Assembly (NCBI GenBank): GCA_043756665.1
Contig: JAYUQR010000026.1
Location: 1-5,179 of the forward strand
Origin: STC-74 sp043756665
Lineage (GTDB): Bacteria > Patescibacteriota > Gracilibacteria > BD1-5 > UBA2023
DNA length: 5,179 bases
Direction of reading: 5' to 3'
A program made the translations under genes and the position numbers. The notes beneath the pieces are model-generated. The model made no database searches. It was not told the DNA's origin and was given only the letters and a program-made list of their open reading frames with translations. This document shows, piece after piece, positions 1-4,325 of the stretch (positions are counted from its first letter, which is position 1; each line of letters opens with the position of its first letter).

Positions 1-31
1 CTGTATGAAATGAATCTATAAAATCTAGCAT
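1..31 (-). CDS. 5' tip of an unidentified gene, cut by the window edge
   Basis: Only ten codons are visible, reading MLDFIDSFHT, and they run off the left edge, so no function can be assigned. The case for a gene is a near-consensus promoter just upstream (TTGACA at 84-79, TATTAT at 61-56). I chose the ATG at 31-29 because it lies 24 nt after the -10 box. That matches the 25-26 nt seen at the other two strong promoters in this window. An alternative in-frame ATG at 49-47 would add MQSPKN and give an almost leaderless message. No Shine-Dalgarno sequence is visible for either start. The gene lies on the same strand as the antitoxin-like gene at 207-746 and could be its partner, but nothing visible shows this. 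Confidence 0.5.
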   Translation of the reverse strand, partial: MLDFIDSFHT

Positions 32-55
32 ATTTTTTGGTGATTGCATTGATCC

Positions 56-84
56 ATAATAGGAAAATTAGATAGTGGTGTCAA
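56..84 (-). promoter_or_regulatory. Sigma70-type promoter for the left-edge gene
   Basis: On the minus strand there is a perfect -35 box TTGACA (84-79), a 17-nt spacer and a -10 box TATTAT (61-56, five of six consensus bases). Transcription would start near position 49. It drives the gene that leaves the window at the left edge. Confidence 0.7.
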
Positions 85-159
85 GTCCAAACCCATTTAC
101 CATTATATCAAGAATATTCTCAGGAATGACTTAGTCAGATTTCCTTTCAAGGAATCTAT

Positions 160-199
160 AAAAAAATTTAGTTTACCGTAAAAAGTAAATGATACTAAA
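160..199 (-). terminator. Probable intrinsic terminator after the antitoxin-like gene
   Basis: This begins 8 nt past the TAA stop at 207. On the minus strand an outer stem TTTAG/CTAAA (199-195 with 171-167) stacks on an inner stem TTTAC/GTAAA (189-185 with 176-172). There is a 5-nt bulge and an 8-nt loop, and seven T's follow directly (166-160). The stem is AT-rich and weak, but the placement and T-run fit a terminator. A second short palindrome (TTCCTT/AAGGAA) lies just beyond, near 141-153. Confidence 0.45.
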
Positions 200-206
200 T
201 ATTCAT

Positions 207-746
207 TTATAGGATATTGATAATACTTCAGTATTTTTCTGATCTGTACACTCATGGATGTGCTTTCGCAGTAAGTATATATTCGACATTCAGTAATTCG
301 AGAATACGGTCGAGATATCGTTCTGGATCGGAGATGATACAATCGAGAGGAGGTATTGCACTATCAAGCGGAGGATATAGTCATCGAAACCACGCACGCA
401 ATGCCTCTTCTCGTTTCCAGATATTCCCCAGAAAGAGCTCACTCTGATAGCTCATATCCAGTAGTTGGACGATCTGTATAACCTTCTGCATCTTCATACG
501 AACTTCTGATGAGAGCCTTTCCGTCGGGGTTCCTCTATATCCGATCCCGAGAATGGTATCGATCTCATCATGCGTCAGTGATATGAGATCCGTAAGACGA
601 TCAAAATCTGATCGCATGGCTTCAGAAAAAATTGATAGTAGTGTTTCCATAGATAGTCATAGTGAGTGATATATCGGAAGTATATCCTGGAATTTTCTGG
701 AGTCAGAGAAAATCCTCGTATCGATGAGATATAGTTCCTGAGTCAT
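207..746 (-). CDS. MbcA/ParS/Xre (DUF2384-like) antitoxin-like protein, UGA read as Gly
   Basis: The protein is 179 residues with four UGA codons, at 659-657, 383-381, 254-252 and 230-228 (residues 30, 122, 165 and 173). It ends in TAA. The C-terminal half resembles the toxin-binding domain of MbcA/ParS/Xre antitoxins. A helical stretch starting LSSEVRMKMQ is followed by EEALRAWFRG (about residues 113-122, with the Gly from UGA), PPLDSAIPPLD (125-135) and a final amphipathic ISDPERYLDRILELL. The N-terminal half is helical and could hold a divergent helix-turn-helix, but I see no clean one. The start is the ATG at 746-744, because it has AAAGG six bases upstream and an in-frame TAA at 758-756; the inner ATG at 650 is not the start. 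Family members normally sit directly upstream of a toxin such as RES. Here the next 170 bp hold only a terminator and a promoter, so the usual toxin is absent or beyond the edge. The gene is divergent from the TrmB-like regulator. The family call is by eye. Confidence 0.65.
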
Positions 747-754
747 CAAAAACC

Positions 755-782
755 TTTACAGAGAGAGCAAAATCCATACAAT
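755..782 (+). promoter_or_regulatory. Sigma70-type promoter for the TrmB-like regulator
   Basis: The -35 box is TTTACA (755-760) and the -10 box is TACAAT (777-782), each one base off consensus, with a 16-nt spacer. The expected start is near 789, giving a leader of about 20 nt that contains no Shine-Dalgarno sequence. On the opposite strand the -35 box overlaps the AAAGG ribosome-binding site of the divergent antitoxin-like gene. Confidence 0.65.
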
Positions 783-784
783 AA

Positions 785-808
785 AAGTGTACTCTAAAAA
801 ATACACTT
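785..808. promoter_or_regulatory. Inverted-repeat operator candidate abutting the trmB-like start codon
   Basis: AAGTGTA (785-791) and TACACTT (802-808) form a perfect 7-bp inverted repeat with a 10-bp AT-rich centre. Half-site centres are 17 bp apart. The repeat starts 3 bp after the -10 box, covers the predicted transcription start and ends at the base before the ATG at 809. A dimeric winged-helix protein bound here would block initiation, so autorepression by the adjacent TrmB-like protein is the simplest reading. The site also lies in the upstream region of the divergent antitoxin-like gene. Confidence 0.5.
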
Positions 809-1585
809 ATGAAAAAATACCTCCATCTCCTCGAAAGGCTCGGACTCTCAGAACATGAACGAGCGGTCTATATGACCCTCCTCGAGTATCCTTACCTGAT
901 CGTCACTGATATAGGAGAGAAGACGAAAAGCCATAGACCGATGGTCTACAAATCTCTCCGTTCCCTCGAAGCGGATGGACTCGTCGAGAAGTCCTATCTC
1001 GATGGGAAGCGGTATTTCTACCATATCACCTCTCCGAAAAAACTCAGAGACAAACTCAACACACTCAACTCTCTCGCAGAAAATACCCTACCAGAACTCG
1101 AACTCATGTATGAGAAAAAAATGCATACACCAATACTCTCGATCAAAGAATGATTCGATGGAATCCGCTCGATCCACGCGGATCTCCTCCAATCAGTACC
1201 AAAGTGAGGGATATACTACAGATACAGCTCATCGAGGGGAGAATATGAAGGAAAAAGTATCTATACCCCTGATGACTACGAATCGATTCAGAAAAAGAAA
1301 GAATTGGAACGCATCGTCATCACGGGTATTCATCAGGCGAAGAAGCGGATGAATGATCCAAATCGCGAAGTACTCATGATACCTGAGTCATTCGATGGAT
1401 TCACCGACAATATTTCGAAGATTATCTATGCTGATAAAGTAGCTATCATAGACTACGATTCGCAAATAGGATGGGTCATAGAGAATGAGCGATTTGCACG
1501 CTATGAGGAAAAAATATTTCGCCTCCTCGCGAAGTTCATCCGAGAAAAAGAAAACCCTGATCGAGAAGATCAGGGCAATGCATAG
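809..1585 (+). CDS. TrmB-family transcriptional regulator, UGA read as Gly
   Basis: The protein is 258 residues and ends in TAG. Two in-frame UGA codons, at 1151-1153 (residue 115) and 1205-1207 (residue 133), split it under the standard code; both halves are in the same frame. Residues 4-75 are a TrmB-type winged helix: LERLGLSEHERAVYMTLLEY, then VTDIGEKTKSHRPMVYKSLR as recognition helices, then LEADGLVEKS and a basic wing (DGKRYFYHI). A coiled-coil-like linker follows at about 78-105. The C-terminal effector domain begins IKEGFDGIRSIHADLL, where the UGA glycine falls on the Gly often seen in this family's EGxxGI motif; it ends IDYDSQIGWVIENERFARYEE. TrmB proteins bind DNA as dimers and sense small ligands. 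The ligand is not predictable here, and no sugar operon is adjacent. The start is the only ATG directly behind the promoter and operator, with no Shine-Dalgarno sequence. The last codons overlap a terminator for the convergent ppk2 gene. Confidence 0.88.
1545..1575 (-). terminator. Intrinsic terminator for ppk2, embedded in the 3' end of the trmB-like gene
   Basis: CCCTGATC (1555-1562) and GATCAGGG (1568-1575) form a perfect 8-bp stem with a 5-nt loop. On the minus strand the stem is followed immediately by TTTTCTTTTT (1554-1545), which is a textbook rho-independent terminator for transcripts from ppk2. On the plus strand the next T-run (1591-1596) is 15 nt away, so it is less suited to terminating the trmB-like gene, although it may help. 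The hairpin lies inside the trmB-like coding sequence, where it encodes PDREDQG. Confidence 0.65.
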
Positions 1586-1640
1586 TGATTATTTTTTCAG
1601 AACTGATGTAGTATAATAACTTGTTTGATGAAGACCAATA

Positions 1641-1753
1641 TTGTCATTCCGGCTTTAGAAGGTGAATTTTCATGAAGTGAAAAGAGAAGCTCCCCTGGGG
1701 GATGCCGGAATCTATTTTCTGATGCTGGATTCCTATATACGCAGGAATGACAA
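1641..1753. repeat. Palindromic intergenic repeat element with TTGTCAT...ATGACAA ends
   Basis: This occupies most of the 195-bp convergent gap between the trmB-like gene and ppk2. The ends are a perfect 10-bp inverted repeat, TTGTCATTCC (1641-1650) and GGAATGACAA (1744-1753). Nested inside are ATTCCGGC/GCCGGAAT (1646-1653 with 1704-1711), TCCCC/GGGGA (1691-1695 with 1698-1702) and ATTCCT/AGGAAT (1729-1734 with 1743-1748). It has no open frame of note and no transposase. It resembles small palindromic elements of the GTCATTCC...GGAATGAC type found between genes in many bacteria. A related element with the same termini lies inside the ABC gene at 4863-4935. The rest of the gap (1586-1640 and 1754-1780) shows nothing further. 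Confidence 0.7.
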
Positions 1754-1780
1754 GAAAAAAGTCTTATACAAGTGAGTATA

Positions 1781-2722
1781 CTATAATGCAGATTTTCCTA
1801 CTACTCATACCTTCTTTGAAGTCACAGGCTTTGGAACTGAGACTGATTTTTTCTTAGACGATATTTTCTTTTCTTTTGAAGGTACGGAAGATTTTTTTGC
1901 TTGCTCTGCTTCTATCTTGATACGAAGCTTTTTCTCTTCGACATCTTGACGAACACTCTCCGGGATATTCTCGGCAGTAAGTGCAGGCCATTCGAGTCTC
2001 ACTGACTTCATAGCTGCGAGTACTTGTTTTGCGACGAGCCAGAGCTTGTACCACTTATTATCGACAGGGATGATATTCCATGGAGCGTCCGCCGTATCAG
2101 TTCGTTCGAGGACAGATTCATAGGCTGACATATAATCATCCCAGAGGGCTCGAGAATCGAAAGCTGCACCCGTCGACTTCCAGTACTTGTGTGGTTCGAG
2201 CATACGCTCCTCGAGACGTTCGAGCTGAACCTCTTTTGACATGTGGAGGTAGCACTTCACGATGATAGTTCCTTCATCGGTGAGCATCTTCTCAAAATTA
2301 TTGATATGATCATATCGACGATCGATGGTTTTTTTATCGAGAAATTTGAGTACTGTTGGCACGAGGATATCCTCATAATGAGAACGATTCCAGACAGTGA
2401 TCATCCCCTTCTCAGGAGTGACACGATGCAGTCTCCAGAGATAATCATGCTTTATCTCCTCACCCACTGGTTTCTTCCAGGAGTAGACCTTGATCCCCGA
2501 TGGATTTACTCATCAGAATACATGGCGCACAGTCCCATCCTTTCCACTCGCATCCATTCCCTGGAGGACGATAAGGAGCGAATAGCGACCATCTGCATAG
2601 AATTGGTCTTGGAGTTCGATAATCTCTGCCTTCATTTTCTCGAGTTCCTTCAGCGCTTTTTCTTTCGTCATACCCTCTGGGGCACGAGTAGAAATATTTT
2701 TGAGATTGATTTTTTTTGGCAT
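1781..2722 (-). CDS. ppk2: Polyphosphate kinase 2 (PPK2 family), UGA read as Gly
   Basis: This is a cytoplasmic enzyme that moves phosphate between inorganic polyphosphate and nucleotides. The protein is 313 residues and ends in TAG at 1783-1781. Three UGA codons occur: two in tandem at 2515-2510 (residues 70-71) and one at 1807-1805 (residue 306). Walker A is GMDASGKDG (55-63, Lys61). After TVRHVF, the two UGAs give GG followed by VNPSG, so the second UGA supplies the invariant Gly of the family's GVNP. The Walker B region is ITVWNRSHYED (108-118). The lid has RLEERMLEPHKYWK (169-182), then APWNIIPVDNKWY (213-225). This is a single-domain PPK2; I cannot fix its AMP, ADP or NMP preference by eye. 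Residues 276-313 are an added Lys/Ser/Val tail that echoes the lysine-rich protein encoded upstream. The start is the ATG at 2722, giving MPKKINL. No Shine-Dalgarno is visible, and the upstream terminator's T-tract occupies that place. Confidence 0.93.
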
Positions 2723-2726
2723 AGAA

Positions 2727-2760
2727 AAAATGATAAGGAAAACGTCCCGAATGGGACGTT
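2727..2760 (-). terminator. Hairpin terminator or attenuator between the lysine-rich gene and ppk2
   Basis: AACGTCCC (2741-2748) and GGGACGTT (2753-2760) form a perfect 8-bp stem with a 4-nt loop. On the minus strand the stem runs into TTTTCC, and a second T-rich run follows at 2730-2725. It lies 10 nt past the TAA of the lysine-rich gene and its stem ends only 18 nt before the ppk2 ATG. The T-tract therefore occupies the place where the ppk2 ribosome-binding site should be. Either ppk2 is expressed by read-through, or the hairpin acts as a regulator or mRNA stabiliser. I see no separate ppk2 promoter. Confidence 0.6.
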
Positions 2761-2770
2761 AGAAGTGATA

Positions 2771-3193
2771 TTATTTTTTGACTGGAGTTTTAACTGGGGC
2801 TTTTTTTAGAGAGGGAGTTGCTGGTTTTTTTGCAGGAGCCTGCTTCACGGAAACTACGGGAGTAGAGGAAACTTTTTTCTGTGGAGCAGTTGGTTTTTTT
2901 GCTGGAGCTTTTGGAGTCACTACTGCTTTCACTGGAAGAGCTTTTTTCACTGGAGTCTTTACTGCCTTTACAGGAGTTTTTGCACTCTTTGCCTTTTTCT
3001 TTTCAGATTTTTTTGCTTCTTTCTGTGCTTTTTTGAGGGCTTTTTCTTGAGCTTTTTTTGCTTTTTTTTCAGCTTTCTTTAATGATTTCTTGAGCTTTTT
3101 TTGTTCTTTTAGTTGTTTCTTCTGAGACTTTTTTTCAGCCTGAGAAATAGGATCTATAGCCTCAATTTTGTTGAGAACTTTCTGTTTTGACAT
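2771..3193 (-). CDS. Lysine-rich histone-H1-like protein
   Basis: This is a 140-residue protein with no UGA codon and a TAA stop. It contains 47 lysines (34%) and no Arg, Gly, His, Cys, Phe, Tyr or Trp. Three parts are visible. Residues 1-18 form a short ordinary N-terminus (MSKQKVLNKIEAIDPISQ). Residues 19-70 are a Lys/Glu/Ala/Gln helix, probably coiled coil. Residues 71-140 are a proline-spaced basic tail with repeated TPVK, APAKKP and APVK units, like the tails of histone H1 and of bacterial AlgP-type proteins. Low-complexity composition prevents a family assignment. The likely role is binding a polyanion such as DNA, RNA or polyphosphate. The start is the ATG at 3193-3191, because the promoter at 3246-3219 lies just upstream. 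A longer frame from 3256 would run through that promoter. It sits 48 bp upstream of ppk2 on the same strand, with a hairpin between them. Confidence 0.8.
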   Translation of the reverse strand: MSKQKVLNKIEAIDPISQAEKKSQKKQLKEQKKLKKSLKKAEKKAKKAQEKALKKAQKEAKKSEKKKAKSAKTPVKAVKTPVKKALPVKAVVTPKAPAKKPTAPQKKVSSTPVVSVKQAPAKKPATPSLKKAPVKTPVKK

Positions 3194-3218
3194 AAGGTAT
3201 AAAATTAGGATACTTCGT

Positions 3219-3246
3219 ATTGTATAAAATAATAAAACCCTGTCAA
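3219..3246 (-). promoter_or_regulatory. Strong sigma70-type promoter for the lysine-rich gene
   Basis: On the minus strand there is a perfect -35 box TTGACA (3246-3241), a 16-nt AT-rich spacer and a -10 box TACAAT (3224-3219). The start codon at 3193 lies 25 nt past the -10 box. No Shine-Dalgarno sequence is present in the short leader. The layout matches the trmB-like promoter, which has the same -10 box and the same spacer length. Confidence 0.75.
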
Positions 3247-3312
3247 ATAAATACATGTGAGGGTATCATGAAAATATATTGAATAATAGTATTTATACAT
3301 CTTAATAATTTA

Positions 3313-4293
3313 TTACAATGAAACAGAAAGTGATCGGTATTGGAGGAGTGACCACTTTCTCATCCACTCATTGTAGGGATAGAAGTGCTTACCAGTATCA
3401 GTATCCCAAACAATTATGTGTGTAGGATTTTCTTTATTTCATATATAGCCCAGGAGGAGGAATACGTGTTCTCCTGAAATTGCTTCGATCTTCTTTCCTG
3501 ACTGAGTTGACCAGGAAAATTTCCGATCTTCTGACGATCGATCACACGGGTTTTTTGCTGAGAAGAGGAATAATCGAGCAATATAGGTATCAATTTTTAG
3601 GACTATTCCATCTTCTGCCCAGGGTGAAGTACACCAATCTCACCAGAGCATAACCAAACTTCATCGATCAATCGAACTGAGGAGTGTAGTGAGTTTCGAT
3701 GCTGGCTGTTGATACGAGTTGTTCTTGGGTATACTTTCTTCGATATTTAGTCCACTCTCTTTGAGATATTTTGATAAGGGTTTCTCATAGATTCCATAGC
3801 CTGTTTTCTTATACTGACTCCCCGTGATAGATCCGACAAATCCTATATCTGGATCTCACCATATACCTTCTGGAGAAAGTGGTTCATTCTGTACGCGTAT
3901 TTTTGATATGATTTCATCCTCGGAAATAGTTCTGTCAGTGAGTCCCTCTATAATCATCCGGACTGCTGCTATCTCACATGAGAGCTTATATTTCTGGAGA
4001 GAAAAATCGTATCTATGAGAAATATCGAGTGTAATCTCTCATCGAAATCAATAATCGAATTCTGCATATAATTTCTGGAGTGCATTTCCTATAGCTTCAC
4101 GTTGATAAATAACTCGGTCGAGGATAGGGCTCTCAGCGTTTTTTTCTATAGTTTTTCCGAGGGCAATAGCCTGATTCGTATACTGGCGAGTCATAGAATA
4201 GGTATCAGATTGAATGGGACTCGATGAGATGGCGCAGAGTACATATGGAGAAAGAAATAGTGCACCAAAGAAAAAAAATATACGCTTGATCAT
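3313..4293 (-). CDS. Secreted C39-like (Peptidase_C39_2-type) cysteine peptidase, UGA read as Gly
   Basis: The protein is 326 residues and ends in tandem TAA TAA. Six UGA codons occur, at 4050-4048, 4041-4039, 3858-3856, 3663-3661, 3642-3640 and 3441-3439. Residues 1-21 are a signal peptide: MIKR, a run of Phe/Leu, then a likely cleavage near LCA|IS. It lacks a proper lipobox. A helical region follows at about 25-80. The papain-like C39 fold shows as the candidate nucleophile Cys106 in SCEIAAVRM, then WGDPDIGFVG (145-154, whose Gly146 is a UGA codon), then GYGIYEKPL, typical of the family. The candidate catalytic His276 is in GEHVFLLLGY and Asp297 in VWDTDTGK, with YNEWMRKW near the end. It probably acts at or outside the membrane, cleaving peptides or wall material; no substrate is shown. 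It starts 32 bp after the ABC exporter gene on the same strand, with no clear promoter or Shine-Dalgarno between, so co-transcription is likely. Confidence 0.83.
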
Positions 4294-4325
4294 AGTACGA
4301 TAAAAGAATAAAAAATAATCAACTT

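Noticed and set aside
29..49. Leaderless start at the ATG 49-47 for the left-edge gene
   Set aside because: It is possible, because the predicted transcription start coincides with it. The ATG at 31-29 fits the 24-26 nt spacing seen at the other promoters, so the upstream start was kept only as an alternative.
381..650. Short frames ending in TGA as separate genes (381-650, 1805-2467, 2513-2722, 4048-4293, 809-1153, 1304-1585)
   Set aside because: They join in frame through UGA=Gly into complete family-length proteins, so they are fragments of larger genes and not real gene ends.
2243..2809. A 188-residue plus-strand open frame over ppk2
   Set aside because: It is the antisense shadow of PPK2, whose motifs are unambiguous on the minus strand. 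Its sequence resembles no family.
2778..3050. A Gly/Phe/Thr-rich plus-strand frame opposite the lysine-rich gene
   Set aside because: It is the mirror of the Lys/Ala/Pro codons on the minus strand. The strong promoter and terminator both serve the minus-strand gene.
3194..3256. An upstream ATG at 3256 adding 21 hydrophobic residues to the lysine-rich protein
   Set aside because: It would be translated across the TTGACA/TACAAT promoter, so the ATG at 3193 is the better start.
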